Part shown: in pieces, positions 36,788 through 49,088 of the stretch
Layout: each line of letters opens with the position of its first letter
How positions within the stretch are numbered: the stretch's first letter is position 1
DNA from: Triglochin maritima
Lineage: Eukaryota; Streptophyta; Magnoliopsida; Alismatales; Juncaginaceae
Assembly (NCBI GenBank): GCA_963682175.1
Contig: OY821793.1
Location: 26,991,493-27,055,492 of the forward strand
Direction: 5' to 3'
Length of the DNA stretch: 64,000 nt
Notes under the pieces: model-generated
What the model was told of the DNA's origin: nothing
Databases searched by the model: none
Seen by the model: the letters and a program-made list of their open reading frames with translations, nothing else
Position numbers and translations under genes: made by a program

Positions 36788-39700
36788 CTCCCTACCAGCC
36801 ACGCTCCCACATCATCAGCATTCTTCATCTCATCGCGCCTCGCCCTACATACGTCTAAATCGGGCATTCTAAGAGGAGTTACCCATCCACTCCTCCTCAC
36901 TATGTGCTCGGGTGCCCAAATATAGACAAAGGCTCACCTAAGGTCCACTCAGGCCATTGCTTGGCACAAACGATGCGGCAGCTTCCACTTTGCCCGCGGG
37001 CAACACCCATGGACTTCCAAACGCGTTTTGGAAGGGAATGGCATAGGCAACAACCGTGGGAACCCAAGCATGGGCACGAGCAATGTCCCAAAGAACTTTC
37101 CCCACGAGAAACCCCCATTCCCTTCCGGACGTCTTCGGAAGTCGACGGGAAGGCAACAACCTTGGGCAACCGAGCACGTCGAAGAGCAACGTCCACAGGC
37201 ACCTTGGTCTTTGCCCACGAGAAACCCCCATTTCACCTACAAGTGCGCTTTCACTTCCAAACGTGTTTTGGAAGCGAATGCCGCAGGCCACTGCCGCGAG
37301 CACACACTAGGCCCTAGCGTGGCGCTGACATGCCAACTATGACAACACTAGCCTAGTGTCCATCGCCCGACCGCCAAATCACTCCGAGATGGGTGCGCCT
37401 CGTAGATAACGCGGATGGATATGTGGGGTCCTAAGTTGCATAAACCGTGGTTGGGACGCCTAAAGACCACTTAGAAACTAGGTGTGGGGCTGGCCACATG
37501 CCACGCGTGGAGCTGGCCAAAGTCCACTCCGTCGCCACCCTGCAGGCCAACACCAAATCAGCTGCGCCTCGAGCATCCGACCTGCAAATCTAGCGTTCTA
37601 ACTTGCATTACGTAGACAATTCATCCCTCTATCTGCCCCTAAAATTTCAGAGCAAACTCCCAAGTATTCGTGGTCGCGCCTCCTCCAAGAAGACGTAGCT
37701 CCCTACCAGCCACGCCCCCACATCATCAGCATTCTTCATCTCATCGCGCCTAGCCCTACATACGTCTAAATCGGGCATTCTAAGAGGAGTTACCCATCCA
37801 CTCCTCCTCACTATGTGCTCGGGTGCCCAAATATAGACTAAGGCTCACCTAAGGTCCACTCAGGCCATTTCTTGGGACAAACGATGCGGCAGCTTCCACT
37901 TTGCCCGCGGGCAACACCCATGGACTTCCAAAAGCGTTTTGGAAGCGAATGGGGTAGGCAACAACCGTGGGAACCCAAGCATGGGCACGAGCAACGTCCC
38001 AAAGAACTTTCCCCACGAGAAACCCCCATTCCCTTCCGGACGCCTTCGGAAGTGCACGGGAAGGCAACAACCTTGGGCAACCGAGCACGTCGAAGAGCAA
38101 CGTCCACAGGCACCTTGGTCTTTCCCCACGAGCAACCCCCATTTCACCTACAAGTGCACTTTCACTTCCAAACGTGTTTTGGAAGCGAATGCCTTAGGCC
38201 ACTGCCGCGAGCACACACTAGGCCCTTGCGTGGCGCAGACATGCCAACTATGACAACACTAGGCTAGTGTCCATCGCGCGACCGCCAAATCACTACGAGA
38301 TGGGTGCGCCTCGTAGATAACGCGGATGGATATGTGGGGTCCTAAGTTCCATAAGCCATGGTTGGGCCGCCTAAAGACCACTTAGAAACTAGGTGTGGGG
38401 CTGGCCACATGCCACTCGTGGAGTTGGCCAAAGGCCACTCCGTCGCCACCCTGCAGGCCTACACCAAATCGGCTGCGCCTCGAGCATCCGACCTGCAAAT
38501 CGAGCGTTCTAACTTGCATTACGTAGACAATGCGTCCCTCTATCTGCCCCTAAAATTTCAGAGCAAACGCTCAAGTATTCGGGGTCGCGCCTCCTCCAAG
38601 AAGACGTAGCTCCCTACCAGCCACGCCCCCACATCATCAGCATTCTTCATCTCATCGCGCCTCGCCCTACATACGTCTAGATCGGGCATTCTAAGAGGAG
38701 TTACCCATCCACTCCTCCTCACTATGTGCTCGGGTGCCCAAATATAGACTAAGGCTCACCTAAGGTCCACTCAGGCCATTACTTGGGACAAACGATGCGG
38801 CAGCTTCCACTTTGCCCGCGGGCAACACCCATGGACTTCCAAACGCGTTTTGGAAGCGAATGGGGTAGGCAACAACCGTGGGAACCCAAGCATGGGCACG
38901 AGCAACGTCCCAAAGAACTTTCCCCACGAGAAACCCCCATTCCCTTCCGGACGCCTTCGGAAGTGCACGGGAAGGCAACAACCTTGGGCAACCGAGCACG
39001 TCGAAGAGCAACGTCCACAGGCACCTTGGTCTTTGCCCACGAGCAACCCCCATTTCACCTACAAGTGCACTTTCACTTCCAAACGTGTTTTGGAAGCGAA
39101 TGCCTTAGGCCACTGCCGCGAGCACACACTAGGCCCTTGCGTGGCGCAGACATGCCAACTATGACAACACTAGGCTAGTGTCCATCGCCCGACCGCCAAA
39201 TCACTCCGAGATGGGTGCGCCTCGTAGATAACGCGGATGGATATGTGGGGTCCTAAGTTCCATAAGCCGTGGTTGGGACGCCTAAAGACCACTTAGAAAC
39301 TAGGTGTGGGGCTGGCCACATGCCACGCGTGCAGCTGGCCAAAGGCCACTCCGTCGCCACCCTGCAGGCCAACACCAAATCGGCTGCGCCTCGAGCATCC
39401 GACCTGCAAATCGAGCGTTCTAACTTGCATTACCTAGACAATGCATCCCTCTAGCTGCCCCTAAAATTTCAGAGCAAACGCCCAAGTATTCGGGGTCGCG
39501 CCTCCTCCAAGAAGACATAGCTCCCTACCAGCCACGCCCCCACATCATCAGCATTCTTCATCTCATCGCGCCTCCCCCTACATACGTCTAAATCGGGCAT
39601 TCTAAGAGGAGTTACCCATCCACTCCTCCTCACTATGAGCTCGGGTGCCCAAATATACACTAAGGCTCACCTAAGGTCCACTCAGGCCATTGCTTGGGAC

Positions 39701-42001
39701 AAACCATGCGGCAGCTTCCACTTTGCCCGCGGGCAACACCCATGGACTTCCAAACGCGTTTTGGAACCGAATGGGGTAGGCAACAACCGTGGGAACCCAA
39801 ACATGGGCACGAGCAACGTCCCAAAGAACTTTCCCCAAGAGAAACCCCCGTTCCCTTCCGGACGCCTTCGGAAGTGCATGGGAAGGCAACAACCTTGGGC
39901 AACCGAGCACGTCGAAGAGCAACGTCCACAGGCACCTTGGTATTTGCCCACGAGCAACCCCCATTTCACCTACAAGTGCGCTTTCACTTCCAAACATGTT
40001 TTGGAAGTGAATGTCGTAGGCCACTGCCGCGAGCACACACTAGGCCCTAGCGTGGCGCTGACATGCCAACTATGACAACACTAGGCTAGTGTCCATCGCC
40101 CGACCGCCAAATCACTCCGAGATGGGTGCGCCTCGTAGATAACGCGGATGGATATGTGGGGTCCTAAGTTCCATAAGCCATGGTTGGGCCACCTAAACAC
40201 GACTTAGAAACTAGGTGTGGGGCTGGCCACATGCCACGCGTGGAGCTGGCCAAAGTCCACTCCGTCGCCACCCTGCAGGCCAACACCAAATCGGCTGCGC
40301 TTCGAGCATCCGACCTGCAAATCTAGCGTTCTAACTTGCATTACGTAGACAATTCATCCCTCTATCTGTCCCTAAAATTTCAGAGCAAACTCCCTAGTAT
40401 TCGGGGTCACGCCTCCTCCAAGAAGACGTAGCTCCCTACCAGCCACGCCCCCACATCATCAGCATTCTTCATCTCATCGCGCCTAGCCCTACATACGTCT
40501 AAATCGGGCATTCTAAGAGGAGTTACCCATCCACTCCTCCTCACTATGTGCTCGGGTGCCAAAATATAGACTAAGGCTCACCTAAGGTCCACTCAGGCCA
40601 TTTCTTGGGACAAACGATGCGGCAGCTTCCACTTTGCCCGCGGGCAACACCCATGGACTTCCAAACGCGTTTTGGAAGCGAATGGGGTAGGCAACAACCG
40701 TGGGAACCCAAGCATGGGCACGAGCAACGTCCCAAAGAACTTTCCCCACGAGAAACCCCCATTCCCTTCCGGACGCCTTCGGAAGTGCATGGGAAGGCAA
40801 CAACCTTGGGCAACCGAGCACGTCGAAGAGCAACGTCCACAGACACCTTGGTCTTTGCCCACGAGCAACCCCCATTTCACCTACAAGTGCGCTTTCACTT
40901 CCAAACGTGTTTTGGAAGCGAATGCCTTAGGCCACTGCCGCGAGCACACACTAGGCCCTAGCGTGGCGCTGACATGCCAACTATGACAACACTAGGCTAG
41001 TGTCCATCGCCCGACCGCCAAATCACTCCGAGATGGGTGCGCCTCGTAGATAACGCGGATGGATATGTGGGGTCCTAAGTTCCATAAGCCGTGGTTGGGA
41101 CGCCTAAAGACCACTTAGAAACTAGGTGTGGGGCTGGCCACATGCCACGCGTGGAGCTGGCCAAAGGCCACTCCGTCGCCACCCTGCAGGCCAACACCAA
41201 ATCGGCTGCGCCTCGAGCATCCAGCCTCCAAATCGAGCGTTCTAACTAGCATTACGTAGAAAATGCATCCCTCTATCTGCCCCTAAAATGTCAGAGCAAA
41301 TGCCCAAGTATTCGGGGTCGCGCCTCCTCCAAGAAGACGTAGCTCCCTACCAGCCACGCCCCCACATCATCAGCATTCTTCATCTCATCGCGCCTCGCCC
41401 TACATACGTCTAAATCGGGCATTCTAAGAGGAGTTACCCATCCACTCCTCCTCACTATGTGCTCGGGTGCCCAAATATAGACTAAGGCTCACCTAAGGTC
41501 CACTCAGGCCATTGCTTGGGACAAACGATGCGGCAGCTTCCACTTTGCCCGCGGGCAACACCCATGGACTTCCAAACGCGTTTTCGAAGCGAATGGGGTA
41601 GGCAACAACCGTGGGAACCCAAGCATGGGCACGAGCAACGTCAAAAAGAACTTTCCCCACGAGAAACCCCCATTCCCTTCCGGACGCCTTCGGAAGTGCA
41701 CGGGAAGGCAACAACCTTGGGCAACCGAGCACGTCGAAGAGCAACGTCCACAGGCACCTTGGTCTTTGCCCACGAGCAACCCCCATTTCACCTACAAGTG
41801 CGCTTTCACTGCCAAACGTGTTTTGGAAGCGAATGCCGCAGGCCACTGCCGCGAGCACACACTAGGCCCTAGCGTGGCGCTGACATGCCAACTATGACAA
41901 CACTAGGCTAGTGTCCATCGCCCGACCGCCAAATCACTCCGAGATGGGTGCACCTCGTAGATAACGCGGATGGATATGTGGGGTCCTAAGTTCCATAAAC
42001 C
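36788..42001 (+). repeat. Units with altered core of the second palindrome
   Basis: The subrepeat regions beginning near 37838, 38760, 39660, 40571 and 41493 have GACGCCTTCGG where other blocks have GACGCGTTCGG, so the ACGCGT core of the second dyad loses its symmetry while the arms stay intact. The first region (about 36950-37320) instead has GACGTCTTCGG with GTCGACGGG in place of GTGCACGGG. All intervals from 36578 onward to 42002 are 869 or 911 bp. This type reappears at about 47.9-50.1 kb. Confidence 0.88.
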
Positions 42002-45000
42002 GTGGTTGGGCCGCCTAAAGACCACTTAGAAACTAGGTGTGGGGCTGGCCACATGCAACGCGTGGAGCTGGCCAAAGGCCACTCCGTCGCCACCCTGCAG
42101 GCCAACACCAAATCGGCTGCGCCTCGAGCATCCGACCTCCAAATCGAGCGTTCTAACTTGCATTACATAGAAAATTCATCCCTCTATCTGCCCCTAAAAT
42201 TTCAGAGCAAACGCCTAATCATTCGGGGTCGCGCCTCCTCCAAGAAGACGTAGCTCCCTACCAGCCACGCCCCCACATCATCAGCATTCTTCATCTCATC
42301 GCGCCTCGCCCTACATACATCTAAATCGGGCATTCTAAGAGGAGTTACCCATCCACTCCTCCTCACTATGTGCTCGGGTGCCCAAATATAGACTAAGGCT
42401 CACCTAAGGTCCACTCAGGCCATTGCTTGGGACAAACGATGCGGCAGCTTCCACTTTGCCCGTGGGCAACACCCATGGACTTCCAAACGCGTTTTGGAAG
42501 CGAATGGGGTAGGCAACAACCGTGGGAACCCAAGCATGGGCACGAGCAACGTCCCAAAGAACTTTCCCCACGAGAAACCCCCATTCCCTTCCGGACGCGT
42601 TCGGAAGTGCACGGGAAGGCAACAACCTTGGGCAACCGAGCACGTCGAAGAGCAACGTCCACAGGCACCTTGGTCTTTGCCCACGAGCAACCTCCATTTC
42701 ACCTACAAGTGCGCTTTCACTGCCAAACGTGTTTTGGAAGCGAATGCCGTAGGCCACTGCCGCGAGCACACACTTGGCCCTAGCGTGGCGCTGACATGCC
42801 AACTATGACAACACTAGGCTAGTGTCCATCGCCCGACCGCCAAATCACTCCGAGATGGGTGCAACTCGTAGATAACGCGGATGGATATGTGGGGTCCTAA
42901 GTTCCATAAACCGTGGTTGGGCCGCCTAAAGACCACTTAGAAACTAGGTGTGGGGCTGGCCACATGCCACGCGTGGAGCTGGCCAAAGGCCACTCCGTCG
43001 CCACCCTGCAGGCCAACACCAAATCGGCTGTGCCTCGAGCATCCGACCTCCAAATCGAGCGTTCTAACTTGAATTACGTAGACAATTCATCCCTCTATCT
43101 GCCCCTAAAATTTCAGAGCAAACACCCAAGTATTCGGGGTCGCGCCTCCTCCAAGAAGACGTAGCTCCCTACCAGCCACGCCCCCACATCATCAGCATTC
43201 TTCATCTCATCGCGCCTCGCCCTACATACATCTAAATCGGGCATTCTAAGAGGAGTTACCCATCCACTCCTCCTCACTATGTGCTCGGGTGCCCAAATAT
43301 AGACTAAGGCTCACCTAAGGTCCACTCAGGCCATTGCTTAGGACAAACGATGCGGCAGCTTCCACTTTGCCCGCGGGCAACACCCATGGACTTCCAAATG
43401 CGTTTTGGAAGCGAATGGGGTAGGCAACAACCGTGGGAACCCAAGCATGGGCACGAGCAACGTCCCAAAGAACTTTCCCCACGAGAAACCCCCATTCCCT
43501 TCCGGACGCGTTCGGAAGTGCACGGGAAGGCAACAACCTTGGGCAACCGAGCACGTCGAAGAGCAACGTCCACAGGCACCTTTGTCTTTGCCCACGAGCA
43601 ACCTCCATTTCACCTACAAGTGCGCTTTCACTGCCAAACGTGTTTTGGAAGCGAATGCCGCAGGCCACTGCCGCGAGCACACACTAGGCCCTAGCGTGGC
43701 GCTGACATGCCAACTATGACAACACTAGGCTAGTGTCCATCGCCCGACCGCCAAATCACTCCGAGATGGGTGCACCTCGTAGATAACGCGGATGGATATG
43801 TGGGGTCCTAAGTTCCATAAACCGTGGTTGGGCCGCCTAAAGACCACTTAGAAACTAGGTGTGGGGCTGGCCACATGCAACGCGTGGAGCTGGCCAAAGG
43901 CCACTCCGTCGCCACCCTGCAGGCCAACACCAAATCGGCTGCGCCTCGAGCATCCGACCTCCAAATCGAGCGTTCTAACTTGCATTACATAGAAAATTCA
44001 TCCCTCTATCTGCCCCTAAAATTTCAGAGCAAACGCCTAATCATTCGGGGTCGCGCCTCCTCCAAGAAGACGTAGCTCCCTACCAGCCACGCCCCCACAT
44101 CATCAGCATTCTTCATCTCATCGCGCCTCGCCCTACATACATCTAAATCGGGCATTCTAAGAGGAGTTACCCATCCACTCCTCCTCACTATGTGCTCGGG
44201 TGCCCAAATATAGACTAAGGCTCACCTAAGGTCCACTCAGGCCATTGCTTGGGACAAACGATGCGGCAGCTTCCACTTTGCCCGTGGGCAACACCCATGG
44301 ACTTCCAAACGCGTTTTGGAAGCGAATGGGGTAGGCAACAACCGTGGGAACCCAAGCATGGGCACGAGCAACGTCCCAAAGAACTTTCCCCACGAGAAAC
44401 CCCCATTCCCTTCCGGACGCGTTCGGAAGTGCACGGGAAGGCAACAACCTTGGGCAACCGAGCACGTCGAAGAGCAACGTCCACAGGCACCTTGGTCTTT
44501 GCCCACGAGCAACCTCCATTTCACCTACAAGTGCGCTTTCACTGCCAAACGTGTTTTGGAAGCGAATGCCGTAGGCCACTGCCGCGAGCACACACTTGGC
44601 CCTAGCGTGGCGCTGACATGCCAACTATGACAACACTAGGCTAGTGTCCATCGCCCGACCGCCAAATCACTCCGAGATGGGTGCAACTCGTAGATAACGC
44701 GGATGGATATGTGGGGTCCTAAGTTCCATAAACCGTGGTTGGGCCGCCTAAAGACCACTTAGAAACTAGGTGTGGGGCTGGCCACATGCCACGCGTGGAG
44801 CTGGCCAAAGGCCACTCCGTCGCCACCCTGCAGGCCAACACCAAATCGGCTGTGCCTCGAGCATCCGACCTCCAAATCGAGCGTTCTAACTTGCATTACG
44901 TGGACATTTCATCCCTCTATCTGCCACTAAAAGTTCAGAGCAAACACCCAAGTATTCGGGGTCGCGCCTCCTCCAAGAAGACGTAGCTCCCTACCAGCCA

Positions 45001-48000
45001 CGCCCCCACATCAACAGCATTCTTCATCTCATCGCGCCTCGCCCTACATACATCTAAATCGGGCATTCTAAGAGGAGTTACCCATCCACTCCTCCTCACT
45101 ATGTGCTCGGGTGCCCAAATATAGACTAAGGCTCACCTAAGGTCCACTCAGGCCATTGCTTGGGACAAACGATGCGGCAGCTTCCACTTTGCCCGCGGGC
45201 AACACCCATGGACTTCCAAACGCGTTTTGGAAGCGAATGGGGTAGGCAACAACCGTGGGAACCCAAGCATGGGCACGAGCAACGTCCCAAAGAACTTTCC
45301 CCACGAGAAACCCCCATTCCCTTCCGGACGCGTTCGGAAGTGCACGGGAAGGCAACAACCTTGGGCAACCGAGCACGTCGAAGAGCAACGTCCACAGGCA
45401 CCTTGGTCTTTGCCCACGAACAACCTCCATTTCACCTACAAGTGCGCTTTCACTGCCAAACGTGTTTTGGAAGCGAATGCCGCAGGCCACTGCCGCGAGC
45501 ACACACTAGGCCCTAGCGTGGCGCTGACATGCCAACTATGACAACACTAGGCTAGTGTCCATCGCCCGACCGCCAAATCACTCCGAGATGGGTGCACCTC
45601 GTAGATAACGCGGATGGATATGTGGGGTCCTAAGTTCCATAAACCGTGGTTGGGCCGCCTAAAGACCACTTAGAAACTAGGTGTGGGGCTGGCCACATGC
45701 AACGCGTGGAGCTGGCCAAAGGCCACTCCATCGCCACCCTGCAGGCCAACACCAAATCGGCTGCGCCTCGAGCATCCGACCTCCAAATCGAGCGTTCTAA
45801 CTTGCATTACATAGAAAATTCATCCCTCTATCTGCCCCTAAAAGTTCAGAGCAAACTCCCAAGTATTCGGGGTCGCGCCTCCTCCAAGAAGACGTAGCTC
45901 CCTACCAGCCACGCCCCCACATCATCAGCATTCTTCATCTCATCGCGCCTCGCCCTACATACATCTAAATCGGGCATTCTAAGAGGAGTTACCCATCCAC
46001 TCCTCCTCACTATGTGCTCGGGTGCCCAAATATACACTAAGGCTCACCTAAGGTCCACTCAGGCCATTGCTTGGGACAAACGATGCGGCAGCTTCCACTT
46101 TGCCCGCGGGCAACACCCATGGACTTCCAAACGCGTTTTGGAAGCGAATGGGGTAGGCAACAACCGTGGGAACCCAAGCATGGGCACGAGCAACGTCCCA
46201 AAGAACTTTCCCCACGAGAAAGCCCCATTCCCTTCCGGACGCGTTCGGAAGTGCACGGGAAGGCAACAACCTTGGGCAACCGAGCACGTCGAAGAGCAAC
46301 GTCCACAGGCACCTTGGTCTTTGCCCACGAGCAACCTCCATTTCACCTACAAGTGCGCTTTCACTGCCAAACGTGTTTTGGAAGCGAATGACGCAGGCCA
46401 CTGCCGCGAGCACACACTAGGCCCTAGCGTGGCGCTGACATGCCAACTATGACAACACTAGGCTAGTGTCCATCGCCCGACCGCCAAATCACTCCGAGAT
46501 GGGTGCACCTCGTAGATAACGCGGATGGATATGTGGGGTCCTAAGTTCCATAAACCATGGTTGGGCCGCCTAAAGACCACTTAGAAACTAGGTGTGGGGC
46601 TGGCCACATGCCACGCGTGGAGCTGGCCAAAGGCCACTCCGTCGCCACCCTGCAGGCCAACACCAAATCGGCTGTGCCTCGAGCGTCCGACCTCCCAATC
46701 GAGCGTTCTAACTTGCATTACGTGGACATTTCATCCCTCTATCTGCCACTAAAATTTCAGAGCAAACACCCAAGCATTCAGGGTCGCGCCTCCTCCAAGA
46801 AGACGTAGCTCCCTACCAGCCACGCCCCCACATCATCAGCGTTCTTCATCTCATCGCGCCTCGCCCTACATACATCTAAATCGGGCATTCTAAGAGGAGT
46901 TACCCATCCACTCCTCCTCACTATGTGCTCGGGTGCCCAAATATAGACTAAGGCTCACCTAAGGTCCACTCAGGCCATTGCTTGGGACAAACGATGCGGC
47001 AGCTTCCACTTTGCCCGCGGGCAACACCCATGGACTTCCAAACGCGTTTTGGAAGCGAATGGGGTAGGCAACAACCGTGGGAACCCAAGCATGGGCACGA
47101 GCAACGTCCCAAAGAACTTTCCCCACGAGAAACCCCGATTCCCTTCCGGACGCGTTCGGAAGTGCACGGGAAGGCAACAACCTTGGGCAACCGAGCACGT
47201 CGAAGAGCAACGTCCACAGGCACCTTGGTCTTTGCCCACGAGCAACCTCCATTTCACCTACAAGTGCGCTTTCACTGCCAAACGTGTTTTGGAAGCGAAT
47301 GCCGCAGGCCACTGCCGCGAGCACACACTAGGCCCTAGCGTGGCGCTGACATGCCAACTATGACAACACTAGGCTAGTGTCCATCGCCCGACCGCCAAAT
47401 CACTCCGAGATGGGTGCACCTCGTAGATAACGCGGATGGATATGTGGGGTCCTAAGTTCCATAAACCGTGGTTGGGCCGCCTAAAGACCACTTAGAAACT
47501 AGGTGTGGGGCTGGCCACATGCCACGCGTGGAGCTGGCCAAAGGCCACTCCGTCACCACCCTGCAGGCCAACACCAAATCGGCTGTGCCTCGAGCGTCCG
47601 CCTCCCAATCGAGCGTTCTAACTTGCATTACGTGGACATTTCATCCCTCTATCTGCCACTAAAATTTCAGAGCAAACACCCAAGCATTCGGGGTCGCGCG
47701 TCCTCCAAGAAGACGTAGCTCCCTACCAGCCACGCCCCCACATCATCAGCATTCTTCATCTCATCGCGCCTCGCCCTACATACATCTAAATCGGGCATTC
47801 TAAGAGGAGTTACCCATCCACTCCTCCTCACTATGTGCTCGGGTGCCCAAATATAGACTAAGGCTCACCTAAGGTCCACTCAGGCCATTGCTTGGGACAA
47901 ACGATGCGGCAGCTTCCACTTTGCCCGCGGGCAACACCCATGGACTTCCAAACGCGTTTTGGAAGCGAATGGGGTAGGCAACAACCGTGGGAACCCAAGC

Positions 48001-48063
48001 ATGGGCACGAGCAACGTCCCAAAGAACTTTCCCCACGAGAAACCCCCATTCCCTTCCGGACGC
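40604..48063 (+). repeat. Eight-unit HOR (about 7287 bp), copy 1
   Basis: Unit types in order from 41091 are F, A, N, A, B, C, D, E (starts 41091, 42002, 42913, 43824, 44735, 45646, 46557, 47468). Diagnostics: A has CATGCAACG with TAATCATTCGG; N has CTTGAATTACG; B has GTGGACATTTC with TGCCACTAAA; C has CACTCCATCGCC with AATATACAC; D has AACCATGG with GCGTCCGACC; E has GTCACCACC with a 1-bp deletion in GTCCGCCTCCC. The repeat boundary with copy 2 lies between 47891 and 48063. Confidence 0.82.
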
Positions 48064-48931
48064 CTTCGGAAGTGCATGGGAAGGCAACAACCTTGGGCAA
48101 CCGAGCACGTCGAAGAGCAACGTCCACAGACACCTTGGTCTTTGCCCACGAGCAACCCCCATTTCACCTACAAGTGCGCTTTCACTTCCAAACGTGTTTT
48201 GGAAGCGAATGCCTTAGGCCACTGCCGCGAGCACACACTAGGCCCTAGCGTGGCGCTGACATGCCAACTATGACAACACTAGGCTAGTGTCCATCGCCCG
48301 ACCGCCAAATCACTCCGAGATGGGTGCGCCTCGTAGATAACGCGGATGGATATGTGGGGTCCTAAGTTCCATAAGCCGTGGTTGGGACGCCTAAAGACCA
48401 CTTAGAAACTAGGTGTGGGGCTGGCCACATGCCACGCGTGGAGCTGGCCAAAGGCCACTCCGTCGCCACCCTGCAGGCCAACACCAAATCGGCTGCGCCT
48501 CGAGCATCCAGCCTCCAAATCGAGCGTTCTAACTAGCATTACGTAGAAAATGCATCCCTCTATCTGCCCCTAAAATGTCAGAGCGAATGCCCAAGTATTC
48601 GGGGTCGCGCCTCCTCCAAGAAGACGTAGCTCCCTACCAGCCACGCCCGCACATCATCAGCATTCTTCATCTCATCGCGCCTCGCCCTACATACGTCTAA
48701 ATCGGGCATTCTAAGAGGAGTTACCCATCCACTCCTCCTCACTATGTGCTCGGGTGCCCAAATATAGACTAAGGCTCACCTAAGGTCCACTCAGGCCATT
48801 GCTTGGGACAAACGATGCGGCAGCTTCCACTTTGCCCGCGGGCAACACCCATGGACTTCCAAACGCGTTTTCGAAGCGAATGGGGTAGGCAACAACCGTG
48901 GGAACCCAAGCATGGGCACGAGCAACGTCAA

Positions 48932-49088
48932 AAAGAACTTTCCCCACGAGAAACCCCCATTCCCTTCCGGACGCCTTCGGAAGTGCACGGGAAGGCAACA
49001 ACCTTGGGCAACCGAGCACGTCGAAGAGCAACGTCCACAGGCACCTTGGTCTTTGCCCACGAGCAACCCCCATTTCACCTACAAGTGC
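48932..49088 (+). repeat. Junction between F-type and G-type sequence
   Basis: Up to 48931 the sequence follows 41.6 kb (offset 7287), including the private GTCAAAAAGAAC. From 49089 it follows 38.1 kb (offset 10931), including GTGCACTTTC, GCGCAGACATG, CATCGCGCGACC, CACTACGAG, CCACTCGTGGAG and AGGCCTACACC. The switch therefore lies in a 157-bp interval inside the subrepeat region. It is a recombination or conversion endpoint. Confidence 0.8.

Noticed and set aside
42192..42202. Telomere-like heptamer CCCTAAA in most units
   Set aside because: It is a single heptamer per 911 bp with no tandem run, so it is expected by chance and not telomeric.
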